64,000 bases of DNA from JACVRW01 sp963814095 (GTDB taxonomy: Bacteria; Actinomycetota; Thermoleophilia; Solirubrobacterales; Thermoleophilaceae), in assembly GCA_963814095.1 (NCBI GenBank), contig CAWFBT010000018.1:11246-75245 (forward strand), written 5' to 3'. A program made the translations under genes and the position numbers. Position 1 is the first letter of the stretch, and each line of letters opens with the position of its first letter. Below are positions 52,556 through 62,072 of the stretch, in pieces. The notes under the pieces were generated by a model. It searched no databases. It saw only the letters and a program-made list of their open reading frames with translations, and was not told the origin of the DNA.

Positions 52556-52977
52556 TGGCTCGCAAGGTCCTCACACTCATCAAGCTCCAGGTGCCCGCCG
52601 GACAGGCGAACCCGGCTCCGCCGGTCGGCCCGGCGCTGGGTCAGCACGGCGTGAACATCATGGAGTTCTGCAAGTCGTTCAACGCTCAGACCCAGCAGGA
52701 CTCGGGGACGATCATCCCCGTCGAGATCACGGTCTATGAGGACCGCTCGTTCACTTTCATCACGAAGACGCCGCCGGCCGCCGTGCTGATCAAGCAGGCG
52801 ATCGGGCTCGAGAAGGGCTCGGGCGAGCCGAACCGCAACAAGGTCGGCACGATCACGAAGGACCAGGTGCGTCAGATCGCCGAGCAGAAGATGCCCGACC
52901 TGAACGCGCACGACGTGGAGCAGGCGTCGAAGATCATCGAGGGCACCGCGCGCTCGATGGGAGTGGAGGTCAGGTAG
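52555..52977 (+). CDS. rplK: 50S ribosomal protein L11
   Basis: The 140-residue protein has the L11 N-domain (KLQVPAGQANPAPPVGPALGQHGVNIMEFCK) split here as KLQVPAGQANPAPPVGPALG near 8-27, and the RNA-binding C-domain with PPAAVLIKQAIG and the end EGTARSMGVEV. TAATG overlap with nusG indicates coupling. It forms the GTPase centre with L10 and L7/L12. Confidence 0.96.
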   Translation: MARKVLTLIKLQVPAGQANPAPPVGPALGQHGVNIMEFCKSFNAQTQQDSGTIIPVEITVYEDRSFTFITKTPPAAVLIKQAIGLEKGSGEPNRNKVGTITKDQVRQIAEQKMPDLNAHDVEQASKIIEGTARSMGVEVR

Positions 52978-52979
52978 CG

Positions 52980-53711
52980 ATGCCCAAGCACGGAAAGCGC
53001 TATCGCCAGAACCTGGAGAAGGTCGACCGCGAGGCGCACTACCCGCCTGCCGAGGCGGTCGCCATCCTGAAGAGCTTCGAGCCGACCAAGTTCGACGAAA
53101 CGGTCGAGGTGCACATCCGCACCGGCCTGAACGTCCGTCACGCCGAACAGCAGCTGCGCGGGACGATCTCGCTCCCGCACGGGCTCGGCAAGGAGATGAC
53201 CGTCGCCGTGTTCGCCAAGGGCGACAAGGCGCGTGAGGCCGAGGAGGCCGGCGCCGACCACGTGGGCGCCGAGGACCTCGCCGAGCGCGTCGAGGGCGGT
53301 TTCACGGACTTCGACGTGGCGATCGCGACGCCGGACATGATGCCCGTCGTCGGCAAGCTCGGCCGCATCCTCGGGCCGCAGGGCAAGATGCCCAACCCGA
53401 AGGTCGGAACGGTCACGATGGACGTCGCCAAGGCTGTTGGCGAATCGAAGGCCGGCAAGATCGAGTACCGCACCGATCGCCATGCGATCGTGCACCTGCC
53501 GGTGGGCAAGCTGAGCTTCGACGGCCGTGTCCTGCTCGAGAACTACGCCGCGCTGATCGACGAGATCGTGCGCGCCAAGCCGGCGGTGGCCAAGGGCCGT
53601 TACCTGCACACGATCACGCTCACGACGAGCATGAACCCCGGCATCAAGGTCGACCCCTCGCGCACGCGGGGAATCGTCGAGGACGTCGAGGAGACCGCCG
53701 CGGTAGCCTGA
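52980..53711 (+). CDS. rplA: 50S ribosomal protein L1
   Basis: The 243-residue protein has the L1 pattern: KHGKRYRQNLEKVDRE at the start, FDETVEVHIRTGLNVRHAEQQ, GTISLPHGLGKEMTVAVFAKG and MMPVVGKLGRILGPQGKMPNP (here about 120-140). It ends GIKVDPSRT. It starts 3 bases after rplK. L1 binds 23S rRNA and can repress its own operon through the mRNA. Confidence 0.96.
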   Translation: MPKHGKRYRQNLEKVDREAHYPPAEAVAILKSFEPTKFDETVEVHIRTGLNVRHAEQQLRGTISLPHGLGKEMTVAVFAKGDKAREAEEAGADHVGAEDLAERVEGGFTDFDVAIATPDMMPVVGKLGRILGPQGKMPNPKVGTVTMDVAKAVGESKAGKIEYRTDRHAIVHLPVGKLSFDGRVLLENYAALIDEIVRAKPAVAKGRYLHTITLTTSMNPGIKVDPSRTRGIVEDVEETAAVA

Positions 53712-53853
53712 TCCCTCCAAGCCTTTCTGCCCGAGACCCTCGGCGGCTTCTGCGTAAGTCCGAGACAGGTGGAGCGAGCGAAGCCCGGCCGACCCGTCGG
53801 CCCGTTCCGTTAGCCCGCCTGCGCGCGGGCTTTTCAATGAAACGGAACGGAAC
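53712..53853 (+). ncRNA. L10 leader (rplJL mRNA autoregulatory region)
   Basis: The 142-base gap between rplA and rplJ contains several pairing segments, including GCCGACCCGTCGGC and the GC stem AGCCCGC/GCGGGCT (53812-53831) followed by TTTTC. Its position is that of the L10 leader known in many bacteria, where the L10-(L12)4 complex binds the mRNA. I assign it by position and structure; I cannot run a covariance search. Confidence 0.6.
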
Positions 53854-54579
53854 ATGAACAGAGACCAGAAAGCAGCGGTCGTCGAGGAGGTGGCCGCCCA
53901 GATCCAGGAGTCGGAGGCGATCTTCGCCGTCGACTACCGCGGGATCTCGGTGCCCCAGGCTGCCGAGCTGCGCGTCAAGCTGAACGAGGCGGGCGCCCGC
54001 TTCCGCGTGGTCAAGAACACGCTGACGCTGCTCGCGCTGGACAAGGCCGGCACCGACTCGCTCAAGGATGTCCTCGACGGGCCCACCGCCTTCACGTTCG
54101 TGACCGCAGAGGGCGGCGACGTCGCGCTCGCCGCCAAGGCGCTCGCGCAGTTCAAGCGCGAGCACGATTTGCTCGATTTCAAGGGCGGCGTGATGGACGG
54201 CGAGGTGCTGACCGCCGAGCAGATCGGCGAGATCGCCCGCCTGCCCGCCAAGGAAGTGCTGCACGGCCAGCTGGTTGGCATGATCGCGTCGCCGATCACC
54301 GGCCTCGTGCGCGGGCTGAACGCGCTGATCTCCGGGCTCGCGATCCAGCTGCAGAAGATCGCGGACGAGGGCCTGCTGCCTGCGGGCGAGGCGCCGGCCG
54401 CCGAGGCCGCCCCGGCCGAGGAGGCCGAGGCTGCCGCTGCGGAGGAGGCGCCTGCGGAGGAGGCCGACGCGGCCCCCGCCGAGGAAGAGACTGCTGCCGA
54501 GGAGGCTCCCCCCGAGGAGGCCTCCGCCGGCGACGAGACAGAAGCAACTGAAACGCCCTCCGAGGGCGACCAATCATGA
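53854..54579 (+). CDS. rplJ: 50S ribosomal protein L10 with Ala/Glu-rich tail
   Basis: The first 170 residues are a normal L10: NRDQKAAVVEEVAAQI, IFAVDYRGISVPQAAELR, RFRVVKNTLTLLAL and ASPITGLVRGLNALISGL. The remaining 70 residues are an Ala/Glu extension (AEEAEAAAAEEAPAEEA and similar) not found in most L10 proteins. It forms the stalk base that holds L7/L12. Lower-complexity codon use in the tail is expected. Followed by rplL after 52 bases. Confidence 0.95.
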   Translation: MNRDQKAAVVEEVAAQIQESEAIFAVDYRGISVPQAAELRVKLNEAGARFRVVKNTLTLLALDKAGTDSLKDVLDGPTAFTFVTAEGGDVALAAKALAQFKREHDLLDFKGGVMDGEVLTAEQIGEIARLPAKEVLHGQLVGMIASPITGLVRGLNALISGLAIQLQKIADEGLLPAGEAPAAEAAPAEEAEAAAAEEAPAEEADAAPAEEETAAEEAPPEEASAGDETEATETPSEGDQS

Positions 54580-54631
54580 TCGCTCGCACCCGGCCGAGCC
54601 GGGCGCTTGCGCAAGACAAGGAGGGCTAATC

Positions 54632-55012
54632 ATGGCCACCGCCACTGAGCTGATCGAAGAGATCAAGAAGATGTCCGTTCTCGAGCTGTCCGAGCTGATC
54701 AAGGCGCTCGAGGAGGAGTTCGGAGTTTCCGCCACCGCCGTGGCCGCGGCCGCCCCGGCCGCCGCCGGAGCCGGCGACGGCGCCGCCGAGGAGGAGGTGT
54801 CCACGACCGTGGACGTCGTGCTCACCGGCCCCGGCGACAAGAAGATCCAGGTGATCAAGGTCGTGCGCGCCGCGACCGGCCTCGGCCTGAAGGAGGCCAA
54901 GGCGCTCGTCGACGAGGCTCCCAAGCCGATCAAGGAGGGCGTCGACCGCGACGAGGGCGAGAAGCTCAAGGCCGAGCTCGAGGAGGCCGGCGGCAGCGTC
55001 GAGCTCAAGTAG
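54632..55012 (+). CDS. rplL: 50S ribosomal protein L7/L12
   Basis: The 126-residue protein has the dimerisation N-domain (LIEEIKKMSVLELSELIKAL), an Ala-rich hinge and the factor-binding C-domain (KIQVIKVVRAATGLGLKEAK; LVDEAPKPIKEGV). AAGGAGGG lies 5 bases before the ATG. A terminator follows; rpoB is not next in this window. Confidence 0.97.
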   Translation: MATATELIEEIKKMSVLELSELIKALEEEFGVSATAVAAAAPAAAGAGDGAAEEEVSTTVDVVLTGPGDKKIQVIKVVRAATGLGLKEAKALVDEAPKPIKEGVDRDEGEKLKAELEEAGGSVELK

Positions 55013-55040
55013 CCTCACTGCTCAGCGAAGTCAGTTTGCC

Positions 55041-55066
55041 GAGGGGCCGCCGCGAGGCGGCCCCTC
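55041..55066 (+). terminator. Terminator after rplL
   Basis: GAGGGGCCGCC and GGCGGCCCCTC form a perfect 11-base stem with a GCGA loop 28 bases after the rplL stop. It is followed by GTCGTT rather than a T run. Confidence 0.75.
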
Positions 55067-55080
55067 GTCGTTCCGGGCCG

Positions 55081-55086
55081 TAGCCT
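55081..55086 (+). promoter_or_regulatory. Leaderless-type -10 box (TAGCCT)
   Basis: TAGCCT ends 7 bases before the ATG at 55094, between the rplL terminator and that gene. Confidence 0.5.
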
Positions 55087-55093
55087 CCGCGCG

Positions 55094-55477
55094 ATGCAGA
55101 TACGCCTGGACCACGCGGTCATCCACGTCTCCGACTGGAGCAGCTCGAACGACTTCTACCGGCGCGTCCTCGGCGCCGAGCTGATCGGCGAGCCGGACGG
55201 CCCCTGCCGCTACCGCTTCGGCAAGAGCCAGCTCAACGTGCACGGCCCGGGCGTCGACGCGCACCCGCTGGCGCGCGTGCCCGTGGAGCCCGGCAACTCG
55301 GATCTCTGCTTCGCCTGGGAGGGGCCGATCGAGGAGGCCATCGAGCATCTGGGCCGCCAGGGCGTGGAGATCGAGGAGGGACCTGTCGAGCGGCACGGCG
55401 CCGGCGGCACCGGCGCGAGCGTGTACTTCCGCGATCCGGACGGAAGCCTGCTCGAGTTCATCTCCTACGCCGCCTGA
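55094..55477 (+). CDS. VOC-family (glyoxalase/bleomycin-resistance-like) protein
   Basis: The 127-residue protein begins IRLDHAVIHVSDWSSSNDFY and has RYRFGKSQLNVHGPG, DLCFAWEGPIEEA and the end VYFRDPDGSLLEFISY. These are the two beta-alpha-beta modules and metal-type His/Glu of a small VOC protein. The substrate is unknown. It is monocistronic, with a gap of about 40 bases to the next gene. Confidence 0.88.
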   Translation: MQIRLDHAVIHVSDWSSSNDFYRRVLGAELIGEPDGPCRYRFGKSQLNVHGPGVDAHPLARVPVEPGNSDLCFAWEGPIEEAIEHLGRQGVEIEEGPVERHGAGGTGASVYFRDPDGSLLEFISYAA

Positions 55478-55516
55478 CCGAGGTTGTAAACACACGGATT
55501 GGGTAAGCCGGGGCGC

Positions 55517-57283
55517 ATGGAAGCCCTGCTGCGCCTGTTCGTCGTCGTGCTCGTCGCGCTGGTTGTCTTCGACCCGCAGATCGCATTCGCGCGCGACGTC
55601 GAGAAGCAGCCGACGGCAACCGGCCGCGGCGGCGCCGCCGCGACGGTCGACCTGCTCGGGACCCAGGCGGCCATCGACACGCTGAAGAACGGCGGCAACG
55701 CGGTCGACGCGGCGGTTGCGGCCGCAGCCGTGCTCGGCGTGACAGAGCCCTACTCGTGCGGCATCGGCGGCGGGGGCTTCATGACGATCCGGACGGCGAA
55801 CGGCAGGGTCAGCACGATCGACTCGCGCGAGGAGTCGCCCGCCTCGATGCAACCCGGCTCGTTCTTCGAGAACGGCGCCTCGCTCAGCTTCGATGCGGCG
55901 CGTTGGAGCGGCCTGTCGGCCGGGGTGCCCGGCACCGTGGCGGGCTGGGACCAGGCGCTGCGGCGCTACGGAACGCAGTCGCTCGCGCGCACGCTGCGCT
56001 CGGGCATCAGGGTCGCCCGCCAGGGCTTCACCGTCGACCCGACCTTCGTCACGCAGACCGAGCCGGCCGTCCCGTGGTTCGACGACGTGCCGGCGACCGC
56101 TGAGCTCTACCTCGACGAGGACGGCACGCCGCGCGACGTGGGGGACACGATCCGCAACCGCGACCTCGCGCGCACGTACAGGCTGATCGCGAAGGAGGGT
56201 CCGCGTGCCTTCTACCGCGGCGACCTCGCCGCGGCGATCGTCGACGCGGTTCGCAACCCGCCGATCGCGGCCGGCGCCGACCACGTCTGGCGCCCCGGGC
56301 TGCTGACCGAGCAGGACCTGCGCAACTACGACGCGCTGCGCCGTGACCCCACACACATGACCTACCGCGGCCTCGACATCTGGGGCATGGGCCCGCCGTC
56401 GAGCGGCGGCTCGACCGTCGGCGAGACGCTCAACATCCTCGAGGGCTACCGCGATCTCGCCGCCGACCGGACGCAGGCCCTGCACCTCTTCCTCGAGGCC
56501 TCGCGCTTCGCGTTCGCGGACCGCAGCGCCTACGTGGCCGACCCGGACTTCTTCGACGTCCCGCTGGCGGGACTGCTCTCGGACGGCTTCGCCGGCGAGC
56601 GCCGAGCGCTGATCAACCCGAAGAAGGCGGCCACCTCCCCGGTCGCGCCCGGCAACCCCTACGACGACGAGGGCGGTCCCGGCCTCGCATCGGCCGACGT
56701 GTCGCACCCGCGCCAGTCGACCACCCACCTCGTGGTCTCGGATCGCCAGGGGACGGTCGTCTCGTACACGTTCACGATCGAGTCGACGGGCGGGAACGGC
56801 ATCGTCGTCCCCGGCTACGGCTTCCTCCTGAACAACGAGCTGACGGACTTCGACTACGGCTCGCGGACGCATCCGAACCGCGCCGACGGCGGCAAGCGCC
56901 CGCGCAGCTCGATGAGCCCGACGATCGTCACTCGCAACGGGCAGCCGGTCTACGCGGTCGGCTCTCCGGGCGGCTCGACGATCATTCCGACGGTCGCCCA
57001 GGTGCTGCTCGAGCGGCTCGACCTCGGCGCCTCGCTGCCGGAGGCGATCGCGCGGCCGCGCGCCGCCCAGCGCAACACGGCGACGACGACCGCGGAGCCC
57101 GCCTTCATCAGCTCGCCGGAGGGCCAGGCGCTCGCCGACCCGAGCAAATACGGCCACACCTTCACGCCGATGGCCGAGATCGGCGCGGTCACCGGGCTCG
57201 AGTTCCTGCCCGGCGGTCGCGTGCTGGCGGCAGCCGAGCCGGTGCGCCGCGGCGGCGGCAGCGCGGCGGTCGTGCGTCCCTAG
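55517..57283 (+). CDS. ggt: Gamma-glutamyltransferase
   Basis: The 588-residue enzyme has a signal peptide (about 3-25). The large-subunit part has GGNAVDAAVAAAAVLGVTEP, the CGIGGGGFMTI motif and DSREESPA. The autocleavage site is STTHLVV, with Thr402 as the expected nucleophile of the small subunit. NNELTDFDY and GSPGGSTIIPTVAQVL follow. It hydrolyses or transfers gamma-glutamyl groups of glutathione-like or polyglutamate substrates outside the cell. The length is normal. In actinobacteria lacking glutathione, other gamma-glutamyl donors are possible. Confidence 0.93.
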   Translation: MEALLRLFVVVLVALVVFDPQIAFARDVEKQPTATGRGGAAATVDLLGTQAAIDTLKNGGNAVDAAVAAAAVLGVTEPYSCGIGGGGFMTIRTANGRVSTIDSREESPASMQPGSFFENGASLSFDAARWSGLSAGVPGTVAGWDQALRRYGTQSLARTLRSGIRVARQGFTVDPTFVTQTEPAVPWFDDVPATAELYLDEDGTPRDVGDTIRNRDLARTYRLIAKEGPRAFYRGDLAAAIVDAVRNPPIAAGADHVWRPGLLTEQDLRNYDALRRDPTHMTYRGLDIWGMGPPSSGGSTVGETLNILEGYRDLAADRTQALHLFLEASRFAFADRSAYVADPDFFDVPLAGLLSDGFAGERRALINPKKAATSPVAPGNPYDDEGGPGLASADVSHPRQSTTHLVVSDRQGTVVSYTFTIESTGGNGIVVPGYGFLLNNELTDFDYGSRTHPNRADGGKRPRSSMSPTIVTRNGQPVYAVGSPGGSTIIPTVAQVLLERLDLGASLPEAIARPRAAQRNTATTTAEPAFISSPEGQALADPSKYGHTFTPMAEIGAVTGLEFLPGGRVLAAAEPVRRGGGSAAVVRP

Positions 57284-57286
57284 AGT
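57281..57286 (+). promoter_or_regulatory. Leaderless-type -10 box (TAGAGT) overlapping the ggt stop
   Basis: TAGAGT ends 8 bases before the GTG at 57295. Its TAG is also the ggt stop codon. Confidence 0.35.
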
Positions 57287-57294
57287 TCCGCCGC

Positions 57295-57804
57295 GTGCGG
57301 AACCGCGGCGTCGCTGCATTCGCCTGCCTGGCCGTGGTCGCCGCGGCCGATCTCGTGCTGAGCCGAAAGCGGCCGCCCTGGATCCTGGTCGGCCTGCTCG
57401 ACGAACCCGCCCACCTCGCGACGGCGGGAGTCGCTCTCGCCAACCTGCGCCCGAGCTCGCCCGAGTGGGCGGCCGGCTTCATCGCCGGGGCGGTGCTCCC
57501 GGACGTCGACCACGTGCCGCTCGCGCTCTCGCGGGTCCACCCGGACGTGGATGACCCGCGCCCGGTGACCCACTGCCTGCTGGCGGTCACGCCGCTGTTC
57601 GCCGCCGCGCGCCTGCATCCGCCGGGGCCGCGCAGGGACGCGCTGGCGGGGGCGGCGGCCGGCACGCTCGCGCACTTCGCGCGCGATCTCGCCGTCGGCA
57701 CGGGCGTGGCGCTGCTGCAGCCGCTCACCGGGCACAGCTTCAAGCTGCCCTACCCGCTGTACCTGGGCGCCCTGGCCGCGCTCGCCGCCCGCGCGGCTCG
57801 CTGA
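57295..57804 (+). CDS. YdjM-like (LexA-regulated, DUF457-type) membrane metal-hydrolase-like protein
   Basis: GTG at 57295. The 169-residue protein has hydrophobic segments at about 6-22, 58-72 and 100-125. The polar motifs LDEPAHLATAGV, GAVLPDVDHVPL, PVTHCLLAVTPL and LAHFARDLAVGTG fit the family's His/Asp set. Activity is unproven in the family. Its stop touches the start of the 80-base repeated promoter region. Confidence 0.7.
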   Translation: MRNRGVAAFACLAVVAAADLVLSRKRPPWILVGLLDEPAHLATAGVALANLRPSSPEWAAGFIAGAVLPDVDHVPLALSRVHPDVDDPRPVTHCLLAVTPLFAAARLHPPGPRRDALAGAAAGTLAHFARDLAVGTGVALLQPLTGHSFKLPYPLYLGALAALAARAAR

Positions 57805-57880
57805 GACCCAATCGAGACCAGCCCGATACTGCGCATTCGGGGTACGCGCAGGAACATCGCTGGGGACAGCCACCAGGAGC
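57801..57880 (+). promoter_or_regulatory. Repeated promoter/5'-UTR region, copy 1
   Basis: These 80 bases align without gaps to 62361-62440 with 65 identities. The conserved parts are two GAGACC elements, GATACT (a likely -10, 16 bases after the first GAGACC), GGTAC, and GGGGACAGCC next to CAGGAG (the ribosome site). It lies directly before the ATG at 57887. Confidence 0.7.
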
Positions 57881-57886
57881 CCTTCG

Positions 57887-60591
57887 ATGCGTATCCGCCC
57901 CCGCCTTGCATTGCCAGTTGTGGCCTCGATCGCCGTTCTGTTCCTGCTCGCGCAGGGCAGTCCGGCGCAGACCGGCGGTCCCACGCTGACCGTGCGGGTG
58001 GCCGGGGGCGGCTCGGTCACGAGCGAGCCGCGGGGCATCTCGTGCGAGCCACTCTGCAGCGCGCCGTACCCGCGCACCCGCACTGGCCCGCAGGTCGTGC
58101 AGCTCACGGCCACGCCCGCTGCCGGGCAGCAGCTCGAGGGCTGGGGCGAGTCGTGCAGCGGCGTCGCGACCACCTGCACGGTCGTGATGAACACGGATCG
58201 AGTCGTGACCGCGCGCTTCCGGGAGGCTCCGGCGGCACCGCCCGACGCGCCCCCGGGGGCCGCCAACCTGAGCGTGATCGCCAGCGCGGGTGGCAGCGTC
58301 TCGGGGCCTGGAATCGCCTGCCCGGGCGACTGCGTCGAGCCGCTCGCGCTAGGAAGCTCGGCCTCGCTGTCGGCAACGGCCGCGCCGGGTTACCGCTTCG
58401 AGGGCTGGCAGGGCGCCTGCGCCGGGACGGGCGGCTGCGCCACCGCGATCGGCGGGCCGACGCTCGTCCGAGCCGAGTTCGCTCCGCTTACGCGGGCCGC
58501 CGGCGGGCCAGTCGGCGCGGCCGACTCCGACGGCGACGGCGCGCGCAATGCGCGCGACCTCTGCCCCGACTCCGCTCCCGGGACGAAGGGCGGAGGCGAC
58601 GGCTGCGGCCCGCTCGACCCGGCCCTCCACGGGGAGCTGCTCCTCACCCGCGTCGAGGACGAGGCGGCGGAGGCGACGCAGTCGCTCAAGGGGCTGCCCG
58701 CGGTCAAGCGGATCCCGGCGGCGCTCCGGCGGGCGCTTTCTCACATGCGAAGCGGCGACCTCGAGGCGCAGCGGGGAGACGTGTGCCCTGGCGCCGCCCG
58801 CTTCGACAAGGGCGTCGACGCGCTCAGGCGCTGCGGTGCGCCGAGCGAGCGCCGCGCTGTCGAGGGAGCAGGGCAAGCTGCTCGAGGGACCGGCCGGCGT
58901 GGGCGACGCGGGGGAGGCTCAGCTCGCGTGGGCCGACCTGCACGGAGCCAAGCTCGAGCTCGGCCAGGCGCTCACGCGAGCGCGCGCGGCGCTGCGGCTC
59001 GACGAGCGCGCCTGCGACGCGCTCGGCCGCCGGCTCCGGGTCGGCGGGGTGATCAAGAGCCTCGACGACGCGACCGGCCTGCTCACGCTCGGCTCCGGCA
59101 AGCGCTTCCTGCTGCCGGCCGGCAGGTTCGGGAACCGCGTGGCCGAGGGGAGCCGGGTGATCGATCACCGCCGTGAAGACGAGCTCGGGCCCCGACCTCG
59201 TGGAGGCCGTGCAGGCCGGCGACGGACCGCTCAAGACGAGCGCCGAGCTCTCTCCCTGCGTGAAGCTGCGCATAGCGCCGTACCAGAACTTCCTCACCAA
59301 CCCGTCGCCCGTGCTGCACGAACCGGCGGGCTACAGGGCGAACGGGGCGCTCTGGCTCGAGGGCGGCGCCCGGCTGGCGGCATCGCCGAAGTGCATAGGG
59401 AGGCCGGGGCGCTACAGCCTCGCGCTCGAGATGCGCTTCGGCAGCTCGCTGCCGATCGAATTCGCCTCGGACCTGACCGACAAGGACGAGCCGGTGCCGC
59501 TCCCCACGGGCGAGCTCAACTTCGGCACGCTGATCGTCAAGGAGCGGCGCCAGCTGAGCAACTGCCCGCCTCCGAGCTCGCAGTCGAGCCGCGCCCGCGC
59601 CTCGAAGTCGTTCCCCTGCCCGGTCGTGCAGGTCTCGAAGACCGGAGTACGAGATCCGCATTCGGCAAGACCGGGTTCTACGCCGACGCGGTCTACGACA
59701 AGACCGTCTTCGGGCTCGAGATCCAGTCGCCCGCACCTGCGAAGGTCACCGGCCTCACCGGGGTGCACCCGACGATCCCGCGACTCGGCGACCTTCTCCG
59801 GGCGGGGCTACAAGCCCACGGCGAACGGAAGCCCTGGGCCGTACAGCACGATCGCCCAGAACGAGCTCTTCGCGCTCTGGCCGCGCGAGACCTACGGCTG
59901 GGACGAGATGCTCTTCCCGATGACGACGGCGGGGGTCGACCACTACGCCGGCCTCTCCTGGCCGAGCGTGGTCGGCAAGCGCAACGGCCGCTCCTTCAGG
60001 TACGCGACGACGCTGCCCGACCTCGTCACCGACCGCCTGGCGCTGTGCGAGGGGACCGAGGACTGCTTCTACAAGCCGCCCTGGCCGCTCGGCGTGGAGC
60101 GCGACACGAACCAGGGCAACGGCCCCGACTTCAGCCACAACGGCAACCAGCTGTACGCCTTCGACTTCGGCGTGCCCCTGGGCGGGCAGCTGGTCGCCGC
60201 CCGCGGCGGCGTCGTGGGCGACGTCGTGGAGAACCTGTCGAAGAACTACAACCCCTGCGACCCCGCCACGCCGGACGCCGACGGACCCGGCAACTACGTG
60301 CGGATCGACCACGAGGACGGCACCTTCGCCTACTACGTGCACCTGAAGAAGGACACGGTGCCGCTCACCGTCGGCCAGCTGGTGGAGCGCGGCGAGGAGG
60401 TGGGCCAGGCCGGCAACACCGGTCGCTCGTGCGGCCCGCACCTCCACTTCCAGTCCTCGGTGACGAGCGGGTCGACCTACTACGGCCAAACGCTCCGCAT
60501 CCGCTTCAACACCCTGCTCGAAGGAGACGACACGCCAGTGGACTGCTACATCCCGCAGAAGTACGACCTCCTGACCTCGACGAACGGGTGA
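57887..60591 (+). CDS. Exported M23 (LytM-type) metallopeptidase with repeat domains, four frame breaks
   Basis: From ATG 57887 there is a signal peptide (about 5-30), then two bacterial-repeat modules (GGSVTSEPRGISCEPLC... and GGSVSGPGIACPGDC..., each with FEGW/LEGW and paired Cys). A thrombospondin-3-like DSDGDGARNARDLCP, a helical Arg/Glu segment and beta regions follow. The C-terminal M23 domain has QLYAFDFGVPLGG, YVRIDHEDGTFAYYVHL and the zinc motif CGPHLHFQ. Breaks lie near 58850, 59165, 59650 and 59790 (+1, +1, -1, +1; the span is 3n+2). Intact it would be about 900 residues. It probably cuts peptidoglycan peptides. It is preceded by the repeated promoter. Confidence 0.72.
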
Positions 60592-60596
60592 ACGCG

Positions 60597-61345
60597 ATGC
60601 GCTTCCGGATTCCTCGCCCATCGCCCGCGCTCGCCGTCGCCGTGGTGGCTCTGATCGTCGCCGCCACGGAGGCGCCCTCGCCCAGACGGGCGGTGGGGGC
60701 GTCATCCAGGGCTGCGTCAGCCGCACCGGCGCGGTCGAGCTGATCACCGCGGAGAACACGGCGTGCGAGCCCACCCAGGAGGCGATCGCCTGGAACCAGC
60801 AGGGCCCCAAGGGCGACAAGGGAGACAGGGGCGAGCCCGGAGACCGGCTGTCGCCAGAGGCGACCGTCATCCGCCAACAGGCTGAGAACACGCTGTCCAA
60901 GGCCAAGCTCGGAAAGCCGAAGGTGTCGAAGAAGCAGGCGCAGGAGGTGACGTCCCTCGACCCCGCGCCCGGAGAGGCCTACCAGTTCCTCAAGTCCGCC
61001 CAGGTGCAGGTCAAGGACTGGTTCAAGACCGAGGAGTACACGTACTTGGGCCGGCTCGTGCTCCCCAGGGGCCGCTTCGGCGTGACCCTGACCGCACGCG
61101 CCTCGGCCACGGCGGGAGCCCCCGACTATCCGAGCACCTACCAGGGCCGCGCGCGCTGCGTGGTCGGCGCGCCGGGGAGCTCCGACTCCGCGGAGGGGCA
61201 GGGTGTGCTCGCCGTCCAGCGTGCGCTGACGCTGCAGAAGTCGGTCAACAGCGTGACCCTGCACTGCACGGGCTGGGCCGCGGCCCTGTCGAACGTCCGG
61301 CTGGTCGCGATCCGGCTGCGGAAGATCACGACCACCGGGAGTTGA
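60597..61345 (+). CDS. Exported collagen-like protein, copy A1, one-base frame break
   Basis: ATG 60597 starts MRFRIPRPSPALAV, a signal-like N-terminus. After one lost base near 60669 (the 749-base span is 3n+2) the frame continues ALAQTGGGVIQGCVSRTG and ELITAENTACEPTQEAI, the small two-Cys module. A few Gly-X-Y triplets (GPKGDKGDRGEPGD) and a beta-rich domain with one Cys pair (RARCVVG; TLHCTGW) follow. It is paralogous to the 62446 gene. It follows the M23 gene by 5 bases and precedes 61350 by 4 bases. Confidence 0.72.
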
Positions 61346-61349
61346 GCCG

Positions 61350-62069
61350 ATGTCACGACCCGTTCTGATCCTTCTGCTCGCGCTCCTCCTCGCCGTGGCC
61401 GGCGGCGCCACGCTCGCGATCGGCCAGTCCGGCGGCGTGCTGAACGCGTGTTACAACTCGACGACCGGCGACGTGCGTGTGATCACCGCCGCCGCGCCGC
61501 GCGCCTGTCAGGCGAACGAGATCGCAGCACAGCTCGGCTCCGGCCCGGGCCCGCAGGGTCCGCCTGGACCGGCGGGGCCGTCGAGCGCCGACGAGACCGC
61601 AGCCGACGAGGCGGCGGCCGGGGCGCTCCCGCAGGTGCTCATGAAGAAGTCGAAGCCGCTGTCGCCGAAGCAGCGCGCGCTGCTGAAGCAGGACAAGCAG
61701 GACCAGGCGCTCTCGGTCTACAACGACAAGGGTTGGTCCTTCCCCGGCAAGAGCCCGCCCGGCACCGGCCGGGTCGTGGCCTCGCTCAAGCTCCCGGCCG
61801 GCCGCTGGGTGATCGTGACCAAGGCGACCGTGTGGGAGCTGTCGGGTCACCTCAACTGCGTCCTGCAGGCGGGAGGTGACTACGACCAGATGACGGCCTG
61901 GGAGTCGGGAATGATCGCCGGCACCGTCGTGCACAAGTTCACCGAGCCGGCGCGCGCCCTGCTCCGCTGCGTCGAGGGAGACTCAGGGTACGTGGGCATC
62001 AGCGACGTCAAGCTCACCGCGATCGAGGTCGGGAAGCTCACCAACAAGCCTGCGCCCGAGGCCCTCTGA
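61350..62069 (+). CDS. Exported collagen-like protein, copy A2
   Basis: The 239-residue protein has a signal helix (about 4-24) and the two-Cys module SGGVLNACYNSTTGDVRVI...RACQANE. It then has short Gly-X-Y triplets (GPGPQGPPGPAGP), an Ala/Lys linker and a C-terminal beta domain with YNDKGWSF, LPAGRWVIVTKATVWEL and two Cys. It is a clear paralogue of the 63195 gene (same N-terminal module and C-terminal domain). The function is unknown; a surface or matrix protein is inferred. Confidence 0.8.
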   Translation: MSRPVLILLLALLLAVAGGATLAIGQSGGVLNACYNSTTGDVRVITAAAPRACQANEIAAQLGSGPGPQGPPGPAGPSSADETAADEAAAGALPQVLMKKSKPLSPKQRALLKQDKQDQALSVYNDKGWSFPGKSPPGTGRVVASLKLPAGRWVIVTKATVWELSGHLNCVLQAGGDYDQMTAWESGMIAGTVVHKFTEPARALLRCVEGDSGYVGISDVKLTAIEVGKLTNKPAPEAL

Positions 62070-62072
62070 CGC

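Noticed and set aside
55031..57319. A 762-codon minus-strand frame over ggt and the VOC gene
   Set aside because: The plus-strand genes carry all catalytic motifs; the opposite frame has no recognisable domain.
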